A stretch of 64,000 nt of DNA from Alkalihalobacterium elongatum (GCF_019024285.1 NZ_WMKZ01000006.1:62001-126000), one strand, 5' to 3'. Numbered from the stretch's first letter, positions 10,301-18,457 are shown. Program-made: numbers and translations. Notes: generated by a model from the letters alone, not told the origin.

Positions 10301-10938
10301 AAGACATCCTGAACCGATTGCCTAAAAACAGACAACGGGATCTCTTGTTCATTATGTTTATCGACTTGGTTAATGATGATATAAATTGGTTTTTTCTCAA
10401 GTGAAAGTTGTTTTAAGAAATATAAATTTGTTTCAGACTGAACATGGTTGTAATCCATGACATAAACGATCGCATCAGTAGTATAAAGCTGATCAACCGT
10501 TACAGCTTCATGCGTTTCATCTGTTGAATCAACTCCTGGTGTATCAAGAATACAGCTATTTTCTCCTAAAAATGGTAAAGGAGCTGTGATCACCATATTG
10601 GAAATTTCATTTCCATTCATTCCCCACTCACGGACTTGTGTCCAAGGAATCTCACCTTTCCACTCCTTTTGTTTACCATCTCTCGTATGTAGCATTAAGC
10701 CTAACTCTCCATTTTTAATACCGATGATATTAGCACTTGTAGGAATTGGGCTTGTTGGTAACACTTCTGCCCCCAATAACGTATTTAAAATCGTTGATTT
10801 ACCTGCAGAAAAATGCCCACAAAAAGCAACCTCAAATGTTTTTTTATCTTGTTTTTCTGCTAACTTTTCAAGGCGATATTGTTCTTCTTGAGAGAAAGGG
10901 ATCGTTTCTGCTATTAATTTCTCTTTTACAATTGTCAT
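7357..10938 (-). CDS. dynA: Double dynamin-like GTPase DynA
   Basis: A 1193-residue protein made of two fused bacterial dynamin units. Each unit has a P-loop (GHFSAGKST near residue 45; GAFSAGKSS near 630) and a switch motif (LDTPGVDS near 135; VDTPGVNS near 770). TKxD-type guanine-binding positions read NQVDK in the first unit and NAADL in the second. Long coiled-coil helical stalks follow each GTPase. The B. subtilis homologue DynA (YpbR) tethers and fuses membranes and protects cells from phage and membrane damage. The start at ATG 10938 follows TGGAGA; ATG 10953 is upstream of it. In B. subtilis the gene is not between ponA and ypoC. Confidence 0.92.
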   Translation of the reverse strand: MTIVKEKLIAETIPFSQEEQYRLEKLAEKQDKKTFEVAFCGHFSAGKSTILNTLLGAEVLPTSPIPTSANIIGIKNGELGLMLHTRDGKQKEWKGEIPWTQVREWGMNGNEISNMVITAPLPFLGENSCILDTPGVDSTDETHEAVTVDQLYTTDAIVYVMDYNHVQSETNLYFLKQLSLEKKPIYIIINQVDKHNEQEIPLSVFRQSVQDVFSRWEIRHLGLFFTTMKKPDHPLNQFKEFEKTIKSLLYNSETLLKGSKLRLEQGFYQAVENRLQEEKLDAVDQLLDEMKEKGYEVSQLDEQQHLKNKLAEIRQYDKAIYKSFEDELGGLFKNVILFPYTTTDLVRNWIESIQPGFKVGFLFSKKKTQEEQEERLNLLVRDLQDKVKTQLLFHVQAYFQKIDRTKLSNVDKLEAAVNKLSYEVTGDVLKKNVKADLASRDYVFVFTKEITSIIVREIRIKAREIIDLEIEGLRETYHEEEKAIESQLATFKDIETYVEKMNKIKASYDENIAIVHKHLATYPPVREYNEQLKNTINQSYPVKLENGFANVTLPEEGVIDTSWEVIEEKSTINFSEDETLTWLQSIKNVLKNHKQQVIVSHERNHLIERINRYENQTFIISLFGAFSAGKSSFANALLGENILPVSPNPTTATVNTVEQSTTDHPHGTAKVTVKSVDALNHEIKSVSEQLDESLDLDRLAKWKPNMKEYVSSWQKTYAEYLLTIQQSVASTEWKLGSQFSVSHEEMQTLVAEESKACLIEKVNIYFDSPITKKGIILVDTPGVNSIHGRHTNVAFQQMRQSDAIFYLTYYNHAFSKADQYFLQQMGKVNESFGHDKLYFVINAADLASSEGELNGVRKHVYDQLRRNGIEQPRLYHLSSKEGLQAKKEQRQDETTFSAFERSFYEYTILELKQLSVKMITEELRQFTNKIKDSISFMNEEADEQKLKHEKLKQTVEIQMGNVQKASFAFALRDILLEFDQLVLYLRDRMRFVLNDYFTTAINVAVLTGNSKKELHEQLTGAIKEWRGLGEYFLKQELEATVIRMEEKMKDRAKSWINDQLTVLQKELPYIYCEDEIKLAAISVELNDATLSIDVKKYLPLLKSKKDFFENGVVREFKELIVADGVECSRQMITDSSKNMSLEFEQKLQTIEKDLKQRLIKAIENELNRFEALFDTEAKSSLISEYDELKRYVY

Positions 10939-10990
10939 ATGTCTCCACACCATCCTTATCCCTTTACTATAACGAATTTTCTAAAAAATG

Positions 10991-11028
10991 AGAAGATCGT
11001 AATAAAAAAATATCACGACTAATCTTCT
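10991..11028 (-). terminator. Probable terminator of the dnaD-nth-ypoC operon
   Basis: AGAAGAT (10991-10997) pairs with ATCTTCT (11022-11028), extended by CGT/ACG, and is followed on the minus strand by a T-rich run ending TTTTTT. It lies about 70 bases after the ypoC stop. Confidence 0.55.
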
Positions 11029-11098
11029 TCAAATAAAATACTTACTTCATAGTTATGTAATGTGCTATGCAAAAGGTGATTATTACTTTTTAAGTTCT

Positions 11099-11581
11099 TT
11101 AAGTTAATGCTTTATAAAAAAGTTTTTCTGCTTCATCATATAGTGCTTTCAACTGATTATAAGAATGAAAATGATCAGGATCTTTAAGAATAAAGGAAAG
11201 CCGTTCATTCATATTTACTGGCTTGTATTTTAGTTGTAGCAATTTGTCATCTATTTGCACTAGACTTTTGACAGGTACTTCATTCATCCAATGAATAATT
11301 TGAATGAGCTGGGCAATCAATTCCACTATGATTGGATTTGCTAATTTACGGTCACGTCTTGAATACAACTCTATTAGTTGGTCCTTTTTTTGCTTCCAGT
11401 TTTCAAATAAATCTGGAAGATAGATTTTTGCTTGCTGCCACGGCTTGCGATTTGGTTCATTTAATGCTTCAAGCATATCATCATAAAATAAAACTTCCAG
11501 GTTACTGGCTTCAAATTTAGTTTCTTCTACATAAAACGGAAATACACGGAAAGTGACAGGAACAGGGTAATGGTTTTGCAT
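11099..11581 (-). CDS. ypoC: YpoC-like protein
   Basis: A 160-residue helical protein of unknown function, matching B. subtilis YpoC in size and in its place after nth. It has no membrane segment or recognisable catalytic motif. Its ATG overlaps the nth stop codon by one base (TAATG), so it is translationally coupled to nth. The name rests mainly on synteny. Confidence 0.75.
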   Translation of the reverse strand: MQNHYPVPVTFRVFPFYVEETKFEASNLEVLFYDDMLEALNEPNRKPWQQAKIYLPDLFENWKQKKDQLIELYSRRDRKLANPIIVELIAQLIQIIHWMNEVPVKSLVQIDDKLLQLKYKPVNMNERLSFILKDPDHFHSYNQLKALYDEAEKLFYKALT

Positions 11582-12240
11582 TACCCTGTTGCTCCTTTTG
11601 CCTTCATTCGTTTTTTACCTTCACGGCATATGTCTAACAATGGACAGACTTCACATTGTGGTGATTGGGCTTTACAATGATAACGACCAAAAAAAATGAG
11701 TCGATGATGAGTAACCGACCATTGTTCTTTCGGAATTTTTTTCATTAATGTTTCTTCCACTTCACGAACATTGTCCTTCCAACGACATATACCTAATCTC
11801 TTAGAAACTCGTTCAACATGTGTATCAACAGCTATCGCAGGTGTATCAAACGCAACTGAAACAACAACATTAGCTGTCTTGCGTCCAACTCCAGCTAGTT
11901 TCATTAGTTCATCACGTTCAGTTGGTATTTTCCCGTTATACTGTTCGATTAACGACTGACAAAGCTTTTTAATATTTTTCGCTTTACTTCGAAACAAGCC
12001 GATACGTCGAATATCATTTTCTAATTCCTCTAACGGAACAGCGATATAGTCTTCAGGTTTTTTATATTTAGCAAACAATCCTGGAGTCACTTTATTAACA
12101 AGTGCATCTGTTGCTTGAGCCGATAATAGGACTGCTATCGTAAGTTCAAAAGGATTGGAATGTGTTAATTCACATTCTGCTTCAGGAAACATGTCTCCCA
12201 TTGTTTCAAGTACATACTGTATATCTTTTTTCGTAAGCAT
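11581..12240 (-). CDS. nth: Endonuclease III (DNA glycosylase/AP lyase)
   Basis: A 219-residue base-excision repair enzyme that removes oxidised pyrimidines and nicks abasic sites. The helix-hairpin-helix LAGVGRKTANVV (about 112-124) contains the catalytic lysine, and the catalytic aspartate is in AVDTHVERVS (about 138). The C-terminal [4Fe-4S] loop has C-x6-C-x2-C-x5-C spacing (CKAQSPQCEVCPLLDIC). Length equals the family norm. The ATG follows GGGAGG. It sits between dnaD and ypoC as in B. subtilis. Confidence 0.96.
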   Translation of the reverse strand: MLTKKDIQYVLETMGDMFPEAECELTHSNPFELTIAVLLSAQATDALVNKVTPGLFAKYKKPEDYIAVPLEELENDIRRIGLFRSKAKNIKKLCQSLIEQYNGKIPTERDELMKLAGVGRKTANVVVSVAFDTPAIAVDTHVERVSKRLGICRWKDNVREVEETLMKKIPKEQWSVTHHRLIFFGRYHCKAQSPQCEVCPLLDICREGKKRMKAKGATG

Positions 12241-12258
12241 CGTTCATTGCCTCCCAAA

Positions 12259-12957
12259 CTATTTCTCTAGCCAGTTGTAGGTTGGAAAAGGTTCTACTTT
12301 TCGCTTCTCTTGTACTTGTTGTTTCGGTTGCTGGTGCTTTCTAAATTTTTCCCCATATGCTCTCGCTTGCTGTAGTGTTTTAACACCATTTTTCTTCCAT
12401 TCAAATAATATGCGGTCTATATATCTAAAGTTTAATTTCCCTGAAACGACAGACTCACGAAGTGCTGCCCGAATAATTTCTGGAGAGTGATGGTCCTGAT
12501 CTAACCACATGGCTAATGTCTCACATTCAATCGGAGAAAGTGGTCGACTAAACTCATTCTCAAAGACCGAGTAAATATTGAACTCTTCTTGCTTTTTCAC
12601 TGCATTTTCTTTATCATTTTCCTCTTTATTCATAAAATGTATTAGCTTTTCCCACAAGGGTTCAATACTATAGGTTTCATAGCGGATCCCATTTTCATCT
12701 ACATGTTCTTCTATAGAAAGATATCCTTTTTTTAACAATTGACCAAGTATTCTAGCACAATCTACTGAAGAGGGGCCTCGCTCGGACAAATCTTCAGGAG
12801 TCGGAAATGGATGATGTTCAGATAAACAATCATACACTTGAAGAAGCAAAACAAACTCTTCTTCATTTAAACCGATTTTTCGATAATTCTTTAATAAAAG
12901 CTTTGGTACCGATAATTGACCTTCAGTGATCCACTGCATTAAAAAACGTTTATTCAT
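12259..12957 (-). CDS. dnaD: Primosome protein DnaD
   Basis: A 232-residue protein with the two DnaD parts: a winged-helix N-terminal oligomerisation domain (about 1-110) and the C-terminal DnaB/DnaD domain (about 125-200; FENEFSRPLSPIECETLAMW, then the YIDRILFEWKKNGVKT motif). DnaD acts with DnaA, DnaB and DnaI in loading the replicative helicase at oriC and in PriA-dependent restart. GAGGTG precedes the ATG. It is the first gene of dnaD-nth-ypoC. Confidence 0.95.
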   Translation of the reverse strand: MNKRFLMQWITEGQLSVPKLLLKNYRKIGLNEEEFVLLLQVYDCLSEHHPFPTPEDLSERGPSSVDCARILGQLLKKGYLSIEEHVDENGIRYETYSIEPLWEKLIHFMNKEENDKENAVKKQEEFNIYSVFENEFSRPLSPIECETLAMWLDQDHHSPEIIRAALRESVVSGKLNFRYIDRILFEWKKNGVKTLQQARAYGEKFRKHQQPKQQVQEKRKVEPFPTYNWLEK

Positions 12958-13042
12958 AAAAACACCTCATGATTTATTATAACACGGAACCTACTCAACA
13001 TCATTTGGCATTACTCGACAATTCCCCCTGTTATGTCCTAGG

Positions 13043-13079
13043 TTCTTCCTCTTGCGGTCACGAAGCGCTGTTTTCGTTA
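13043..13079 (+). repeat. Copy 1 of a diverged 37-base intergenic repeat
   Basis: Ungapped alignment by eye with 40245-40281 gives 29 identities in 37 bases, including the shared core GCGGTnACGAAGC. Both copies carry an ACGA/TCGT inverted pair. The origin is unknown. This copy lies in the 285-base gap between dnaD and asnS, which holds no convincing gene. Confidence 0.45.
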
Positions 13080-13190
13080 CCCGCATTCTTCAAAGTCTTT
13101 CCTTTCGCTAGCACGATTCTTACTAAGGTTAATATTTATCAGATTTGCGTTCTCCTACTAAACAAACCAACAGAAATGCAAACCTAAAAG

Positions 13191-13230
13191 AAAAACCAGA
13201 CCCGTAGCTTTAACTAGGCGGGTCTGGCTT
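13191..13230 (-). terminator. Terminator of asnS
   Basis: CCAGACCCG (13196-13204) pairs with CGGGTCTGG (13219-13227); on the minus strand a T-rich run follows. It is 15-50 bases after the asnS stop. Confidence 0.85.
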
Positions 13231-13243
13231 TATCGTTTATTCA

Positions 13244-14539
13244 TTAAGGGTATAAGCGGTTTAATAACCGCGGGAATGGAATGGTTTCACGAACATGTTC
13301 AGCACCACATAGCCACGCAACTGTTCGTTCAAGACCTAAACCAAATCCTGAGTGTGGAACTGAACCGTATTTACGGAGTTCTGCATACCATTTATAAGCA
13401 GCAGGGTCTAAATCATGCTCTTTCATTCTTTCAGCAAGAAGATCATAATCATGAATACGCTCTGATCCACCAATGATTTCACCATAACCTTCTGGTGCAA
13501 TCATATCAGCACAGAGAACAACTTTGTCATTGTTCGGATCGGGTTGCATATAGAACGGTTTTAAGCTAGTTGGATAGTGAGTGATAAACACAGGCTTATC
13601 ATATGTTTCCGCAATAGCTGTTTCGTGTGGTGCACCGAAGTCATCGCCCCACTGGATATCATCGAAGCCTTTTTCGTGTAAGAGTTTAAGTGCATCATCA
13701 TAAGTAATGCGTGGGAAAGGAGCAACGATATTTTCTAGCTTACTCGTATCTCTTCCTAATGTTTTTAATTCAATCTTACAGTTCTTCAATACAGATTGAA
13801 TTATATATGCAACGTACTCTTCTTGTACTTTTAAGTTATCCTCAAACTCATAAAAAGCCATTTCTGGTTCAATCATCCAAAACTCAATTAGATGTCTACG
13901 GGTTTTTGACTTTTCTGCACGGAATGTCGGACCAAATGAAAACACTTTACCGAGCGCCATCGCTGCTGCTTCCATATAAAGTTGTCCACTTTGTGAAAGG
14001 TAAGCATCTTCATCAAAGTATTTTGTTGCAAATAATTCAGTTGTACCTTCAGGAGCACTTCCAGTTAAGATTGGTGGGTCAACTTTTACGAACCCTTCAT
14101 TATTAAAGAACTCATACGTTGCTCGAATAATTTCATTTCGGACTTTCATATTGGCATGTTGTTTTTTAGATCGTAACCATAGGTGGCGATGATCCATTAA
14201 AAATTCAGTTCCATGCTCTTTTGGTGTGATTGGATAATCTACTGCTTCATGTATTACATCCACATTCGTTACCGTTAATTCATAGCCAGATGGAGCTCTC
14301 TCATCTTCGCGAACAATACCTGTTACATATAAGGAAGATTCTTGAGTCATATTTTTAGCTTTTAAAAATATATCTTCTCCAACTTCTGCTTTTACAACTA
14401 CACCTTGTATAAATCCAGTTCCATCTCTTAATTGTAAGAAAGCAATCTTTCCGCTTGAGCGTTTGTTCGCAAGCCAAGCACCAATTTTGACCTCTTGTCC
14501 GACAAATTGCCCGACTGTTGAAATCGTCGTCTTATTCAC
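13244..14539 (-). CDS. asnS: Asparaginyl-tRNA synthetase
   Basis: A 431-residue class IIb synthetase that charges tRNA-Asn. The OB-fold anticodon-binding domain covers about 1-105 ([24 protein letters not shown] is typical). The catalytic domain carries motif 2 ([19 protein letters not shown]) and motif 3 ([17 protein letters not shown]). The start chosen is GTG at 14539, seven bases after GGAGGG; this gives the usual 430-residue length. The longer frame from 14644 adds an atypical 35-residue extension across the promoter. No T-box leader was found. Confidence 0.95.
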   Translation of the reverse strand: MNKTTISTVGQFVGQEVKIGAWLANKRSSGKIAFLQLRDGTGFIQGVVVKAEVGEDIFLKAKNMTQESSLYVTGIVREDERAPSGYELTVTNVDVIHEAVDYPITPKEHGTEFLMDHRHLWLRSKKQHANMKVRNEIIRATYEFFNNEGFVKVDPPILTGSAPEGTTELFATKYFDEDAYLSQSGQLYMEAAAMALGKVFSFGPTFRAEKSKTRRHLIEFWMIEPEMAFYEFEDNLKVQEEYVAYIIQSVLKNCKIELKTLGRDTSKLENIVAPFPRITYDDALKLLHEKGFDDIQWGDDFGAPHETAIAETYDKPVFITHYPTSLKPFYMQPDPNNDKVVLCADMIAPEGYGEIIGGSERIHDYDLLAERMKEHDLDPAAYKWYAELRKYGSVPHSGFGLGLERTVAWLCGAEHVRETIPFPRLLNRLYP

Positions 14540-14600
14540 TATTTTCCCTCCAAAAATATATGTATATTTTCTATGTATAAATGTATATATACCAACAACC

Positions 14601-14630
14601 ATTATACTAGCTTTTACTAATCTTGAGCAA
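14601..14630 (-). promoter_or_regulatory. Probable sigma-A promoter of asnS
   Basis: On the minus strand TTGCTC (14625-14630) and a perfect TATAAT (14601-14606) are separated by 18 bases, about 60 bases before the GTG start. Confidence 0.55.
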
Positions 14631-14784
14631 GTTTTCATACGCACTAACCGTATTTTTGAAGCACTTTATTGAGCCAATTGCCTCTTTTCAAAATGCCTAA
14701 CATGCTTTCATTTGATTAACGGCCAAAAAGCTTAGCGAACCAAACTTGATAAAATAGAAAAAAGCTTTAAAAGAGCAATATATA

Positions 14785-14818
14785 AGAAAAGGCTGACACC
14801 TGAACTTGTGCCAACCTT
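14785..14818 (-). terminator. Terminator of the aspB operon
   Basis: An 11-bp stem (14789-14799 with 14808-14818) pairs completely on the minus-strand RNA when two G-U pairs are allowed, but not on the plus strand. TTTTC follows. This asymmetry assigns it to aspB. Confidence 0.75.
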
Positions 14819-14832
14819 CCCCATTTCTTTTA

Positions 14833-16017
14833 TTACTTACTCTTCTTTTCAATAAAGCGTTCAATTCTTGTCAATGCTTCTTGAATTGCCTCAAGTGACG
14901 TAGCATAGGACAATCGAACATTTTCTGGTGCTCCAAACCCTGAGCCAGGGACTAGGGCTACTTTTTCTTCATCTAATAAAGCCGTTACCCAATCATCAAC
15001 ATTGTCGTATCCGCAATTTGTAGCAGCTTCTTTAGCATTAGGGAATAAATAGAAGGCTCCTTTCGGTTTTACGCAAGAAAGGCCTGGGATTGCGACTAAT
15101 TGCTCGTATACTTTATTAAGACGCTCTTCAAATGCTTGACGCATATTTTCTACGGAACCATCGTCCTCTGTATAAGCAGCAATCGTACCGTATTGTGCAT
15201 TAGCTGTAGGGTTAGACGTACTATGACTTGCAAGGTTTGTCATTGCTTTAATGATTTCAGCATTACCAGCTGCATAACCTATTCTCCAACCAGTCATGGA
15301 ATGTGATTTGGAAACACCATTGATAATGATTGTCTGTTCTTTAAGTTCATCAGAAAGCTGAGCAATTGACGTATGTACAGCACCACCATACACAAGCTTC
15401 TCATAGATCTCGTCCGAAACGATGAGAATGTCGTGCTTTAAGCAAACTTCCCCAAGTATTTTCATCTCTTCTTCACTGTACATAGAGCCTGTTGGATTAC
15501 TTGGTGAGTTTAAAATGAATGCTTTTGATTTATCAGTAATAGCTGCTTCTAATTGCTCTTTCGTAACTTTAAAATCGTTACTTTCTTTTCCTTCTATATA
15601 AACTGGATTTCCACCTGCAAGCTTAACTTGCTCTGGATAACTAACCCAATATGGTGTGGGGATAATAACTTCATCTCCCTCGTCTAATATCGCTTGGAAG
15701 AGAGTATAAAGAGCGTGTTTTGCTCCAGAACATACGATAATTTCATTCGCTGAATATGTAATATGTTGATCTTCCTTAAACTTTCCAATAATAGCGTCTT
15801 TTAATTTTGGTAAACCACCTGATGGAGTATATTTAGTTTGACCTTCTTCCATTGACTTTACTGCCGCATCTATAATATATTGCGGTGTATTAAAATCAGG
15901 CTCACCAGCTCCTAAACCAATAACATCGTGACCTTGTTCACGAAGTGCTTTAGCTTTTGCTGTAATTGCCAACGTTGATGATGGTGTTAATGTTGAGACT
16001 CTTTTAGCTAACTTCAT
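14833..16017 (-). CDS. aspB: Aspartate aminotransferase, class I
   Basis: A 394-residue PLP enzyme that interconverts aspartate/2-oxoglutarate and oxaloacetate/glutamate. Visible family marks: GAGEPDFNTP near 40, NSPSNPTG near 172, DEIYEKLVY near 205, and the Schiff-base lysine in GVSKSHSMTGWRIGY near 238. Length equals B. subtilis AspB. AGGAGAG lies just before the ATG. Likely first transcribed separately from its own promoter, although ypmA-ypmB precede it in the same direction. Confidence 0.95.
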   Translation of the reverse strand: MKLAKRVSTLTPSSTLAITAKAKALREQGHDVIGLGAGEPDFNTPQYIIDAAVKSMEEGQTKYTPSGGLPKLKDAIIGKFKEDQHITYSANEIIVCSGAKHALYTLFQAILDEGDEVIIPTPYWVSYPEQVKLAGGNPVYIEGKESNDFKVTKEQLEAAITDKSKAFILNSPSNPTGSMYSEEEMKILGEVCLKHDILIVSDEIYEKLVYGGAVHTSIAQLSDELKEQTIIINGVSKSHSMTGWRIGYAAGNAEIIKAMTNLASHSTSNPTANAQYGTIAAYTEDDGSVENMRQAFEERLNKVYEQLVAIPGLSCVKPKGAFYLFPNAKEAATNCGYDNVDDWVTALLDEEKVALVPGSGFGAPENVRLSYATSLEAIQEALTRIERFIEKKSK

Positions 16018-16058
16018 TTTCTCTCCTCATTTCTCTTCTGCTTTTGATATACACTACT

Positions 16059-16087
16059 ACTATAATCATTGTAAAAACATGAATCAA
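16059..16087 (-). promoter_or_regulatory. Probable sigma-A promoter of aspB
   Basis: Minus strand TTGATT (16082-16087) and TATAGT (16059-16064) with 17-base spacing, about 45 bases before the aspB ATG. Confidence 0.6.
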
Positions 16088-16117
16088 CCGTTATCTGAAA
16101 AATTCAATCATTTTGAT

Positions 16118-16603
16118 TTAACCCTCAGTTTTTAAGCTATATCTTTTTACAAAAGTACCCTCTTCAAAGGTAATATAATAAAAAGAATATCGATCGTTCT
16201 CATCTATATATGTAATTTCATATATAGGTAAACGATTTTCGATGCCTAGTCGTACAGATATAAGCTCTTTAGGTGCTAATTCATTCTGTGCAAAATGCCT
16301 AACTTCCTCTTTACTTAAACCATCCGCTACATTTTTAACGATAATCCTTTCTTCTTCACCAACCCAAGCAATGAGCCCCGTATCGTCTTGATCTGTTCTA
16401 CCCTTAACAACGATATATGGTTCTGTTCCATGATAAAACGAAACATCATCAACTACACTTAATTCTGTCTCGTTTAGTGCTCTTTCAATTGCAAGCTGCT
16501 CTTGCTCTGTAATTGGTGAACGCATGGTTTGGTAAAAATAAGAGGATATCCCGATAGCTGCAAAGACAAGGAGGCATATACATGTTATAACCCACTTTTT
16601 CAT
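16118..16603 (-). CDS. ypmB: YpmB-like membrane-anchored protein (DUF5590/PepSY-like)
   Basis: A 161-residue protein with one N-terminal membrane anchor (about 5-22) and an extracellular alpha/beta part resembling tandem PepSY-like folds (DUF5590). It matches B. subtilis YpmB in length and position between ypmA and aspB. Function is unknown; PepSY-type domains are often linked to regulation of extracytoplasmic peptidases (family knowledge). It follows ypmA by 19 bases and is probably co-transcribed. Confidence 0.82.
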   Translation of the reverse strand: MKKWVITCICLLVFAAIGISSYFYQTMRSPITEQEQLAIERALNETELSVVDDVSFYHGTEPYIVVKGRTDQDDTGLIAWVGEEERIIVKNVADGLSKEEVRHFAQNELAPKELISVRLGIENRLPIYEITYIDENDRYSFYYITFEEGTFVKRYSLKTEG

Positions 16604-16622
16604 AAGTTAATCACCAATCTTT

Positions 16623-16793
16623 TTATGTTCGATAAATGGTAAACACCATCTTATTAGGTTCCTCGTCATCTAAAGCTAATCCAAACATGAGATCTTTTTC
16701 CTTTAGTGTTCGATTTAAGGCATCAACAACTTTATAAACATCTGGTGACTTTTCAAATTTAACATTAGATAAGACAACCATTTTCTGTTCCAT
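16623..16793 (-). CDS. ypmA: YpmA-like DUF4264 small protein
   Basis: A 56-residue protein (MEQKMVVLSN at the start, FTIYRT at the end) read directly from the minus strand. It contains VYKVVDALNRTLK and LMFGLALD, the conserved core of B. subtilis YpmA (DUF4264). GGAGG lies eight bases before the ATG at 16793. It precedes ypmB, as in B. subtilis. Function is unknown. It is short enough to escape many gene callers. Confidence 0.85.
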   Translation of the reverse strand: MEQKMVVLSNVKFEKSPDVYKVVDALNRTLKEKDLMFGLALDDEEPNKMVFTIYRT

Positions 16794-16851
16794 AATTATT
16801 CCTCCAAAAAATAATAACTTCTTCCTTTATGAACAACGATTTCTAACATAC

Positions 16852-16879
16852 ACAGTCTTAAAGAAGGCCATACTATAGT
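16852..16879 (+). promoter_or_regulatory. Sporulation-type promoter before the small plus-strand ORF
   Basis: CATACTATAG (16870-16879) fits the sigma-K -10 (CATAnnnTA) and is close to the sigma-E/sigma-G -10. An AC at 16852-16853 lies 16 bases upstream, as the sigma-K consensus needs. A strong ribosome binding site follows about 15-20 bases later. The sigma factor cannot be settled from sequence alone. Confidence 0.45.
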
Positions 16880-16906
16880 TAAGCTCCTATAAAGGAGGAG
16901 TTGCAA

Positions 16907-17077
16907 TTGAAAAATAATCAAATACAATGGCCTAACGCTCAGCTTCCAACAGCTGAAAAGTTCCAGCTACAAAAAGAATGGTTCTCTCTTTCATCTCCAG
17001 CTCGTTCAAGCCAAACAAAAAAGATACGATGTAGTTTAAGACAAACACAATTTCCATCACTTCTAAATCGCGGGTAA
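16907..17077 (+). CDS. Small orphan ORF, possible sporulation protein
   Basis: A short plus-strand frame behind AAAGGAGG, starting at a TTG and ending at TAA 17075-17077, about 56 residues. It begins roughly MKNNQIQWPNAQLP and is rich in Q, S, K and R, with several aromatic residues and no membrane segment. I do not recognise a family. A sporulation-type -10 lies just upstream. Caution: the exact join between the TTG and the body frame depends on one base near 16910-16920 that I could not read with certainty. If that base is absent, the TTG frame ends after about 43 codons. Annotated from the body frame. Confidence 0.45.
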   Translation: MKNNQIQWPNAQLPTAEKFQLQKEWFSLSSPARSSQTKKIRCSLRQTQFPSLLNRG

Positions 17078-17119
17078 GAACAGTTTTAACAAAAAAATGA
17101 CTCCTACTCACACCTCATT

Positions 17120-17148
17120 AATCCTGTATCTCTTAACGATACAGGATT
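17120..17148. terminator. Terminator-like hairpin between convergent small ORF and deaminase gene
   Basis: AATCCTGTATC (17120-17130) pairs perfectly with 17138-17148. T-runs on either side are weak, so termination strength is uncertain. Confidence 0.5.
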
Positions 17149-17155
17149 TATTACA

Positions 17156-18457
17156 TTAAAGCATCTTATTATAAAGATCATTACATTCTGCGATGATTTT
17201 TTCTTCATCCAGAAATAGACATTCTTTATTTTTGACAATTTGCTTTCCTTTTACATAAACATCCACCACATCTGTACCACTTGCAGAATAGACCAGATGA
17301 GAAAATGCATTTATAGATGGCTGCAAATGAACTCCATCTGCTTGAAGAGTAATAAAGTCTGCATCGAATCCTGAAACAATCGAACCGATCCTTTCGTGAA
17401 GTCCAAGTGATTTTGCTCCGTTCGCTGTAATCAACCGAACTCCATCAACAGTGTTTACAGCCATTGGGTCCTCGTTAATTCCCTTCTGTAGTAAGACGGC
17501 TGTTCTCATTTCCTGTATTAAATCCAAATTATTATTCGAGGCTACACTATCCGTTCCTAACGAGACTGTTACTCCTTTATTAAGCATTTGCTGAACTGGT
17601 GCAATTCCAGATCCTAGCTTCAAATTACTCATCGGGTTATGTGAAACAGCTACTCGATACTCAGCAAGTATATCCAGTTCCTCATCATTCACATGAACAG
17701 CATGAGCAACTAGTGCAGCTCCATCAAAAAATCCAGTGCTGCGCAAATGTTCTACAGGGCGCTTCCCATATTTTTGAACATTTTCTTCAACCTCTTGAGC
17801 TGTTTCTGACATGTGAGTATGGACAGGTAAACCTATTGTTCTTGCTTCAGCAGCTATTTCGGCTATATAATCTGGTGGACATAAATACGGTGAATGTGGA
17901 GACAGCATCGCTGTTATACGCCCGTCCCCTTTACCATGCCAATTTTTTGCAATTGAAATTGCTTCAGCTAATTTTGCTTTTTGTTCTTCTCTACTGCATA
18001 AACCAATAATCCCACGAGTAATTACAGCTCTCATACCCACCTCGTCAACAATTGAAGCGATATCATCAAGATATAAATGATACATATCTAGAAATGTAGT
18101 GGTACCAGACTTTAGCATTTCAATCATTGCTAATTTTGAACTTGCTACTACTGCTTCTCTCGTTAGTTTTTGCTCCATCGGCCACATCTTTTCCTGTAAC
18201 CAACGTTTAAGTGGTAAATCATCAGAGTGCCCCCGCAAAAGTGTCATCGGTGTGTGACCATGTGTATTAATTAATCCTGGAAGGATCCAGTTCCCTTGTA
18301 AATCTTTAAATTCTTTATCTTCTTTTTTTATATGATGTGGGAACCCACAACCAATTTCGAAAAATCTTCCTTCTTTTACATGTACATAACCTGATGAATA
18401 AACCTCGTTTTTCTCATTAGCTGTAATAATGACTGCGTTATAAAAAACTATGTCCAT
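17156..18457 (-). CDS. mtaD: 5-methylthioadenosine/S-adenosylhomocysteine deaminase-type amidohydrolase
   Basis: A 433-residue COG0402-type amidohydrolase. The metal site is intact: HTHGH (about 66), LPVHTHMSE (about 210), AHAVH (about 240) and GTDSVASNN (about 308). The strand-rich N- and C-terminal parts form the usual composite domain. Characterised relatives deaminate methylthioadenosine or S-adenosylhomocysteine; others in this group deaminate aminodeoxyfutalosine. Since a futalosine-type menaquinone cluster lies at 55-60 kb, that last substrate is worth considering (inference). ATG at 18457, AGAAGGG upstream. B. subtilis lacks it at this position. Confidence 0.8.
   Translation of the reverse strand: MDIVFYNAVIITANEKNEVYSSGYVHVKEGRFFEIGCGFPHHIKKEDKEFKDLQGNWILPGLINTHGHTPMTLLRGHSDDLPLKRWLQEKMWPMEQKLTREAVVASSKLAMIEMLKSGTTTFLDMYHLYLDDIASIVDEVGMRAVITRGIIGLCSREEQKAKLAEAISIAKNWHGKGDGRITAMLSPHSPYLCPPDYIAEIAAEARTIGLPVHTHMSETAQEVEENVQKYGKRPVEHLRSTGFFDGAALVAHAVHVNDEELDILAEYRVAVSHNPMSNLKLGSGIAPVQQMLNKGVTVSLGTDSVASNNNLDLIQEMRTAVLLQKGINEDPMAVNTVDGVRLITANGAKSLGLHERIGSIVSGFDADFITLQADGVHLQPSINAFSHLVYSASGTDVVDVYVKGKQIVKNKECLFLDEEKIIAECNDLYNKML

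Noticed and set aside
9969-10991. Plus-strand frames of 78-101 codons opposite dynA
   Set aside because: They are shadows of the well-supported dynA frame and have no ribosome binding sites or recognisable products.
14540-14644. 35-residue N-terminal extension of asnS
   Set aside because: It would run through the predicted -10 element and lacks family similarity; GTG 14539 with GGAGGG gives the expected length.
14540-14832. T-box leader before asnS
   Set aside because: No TGGNACCGCG-type T-box sequence or leader terminator was found.
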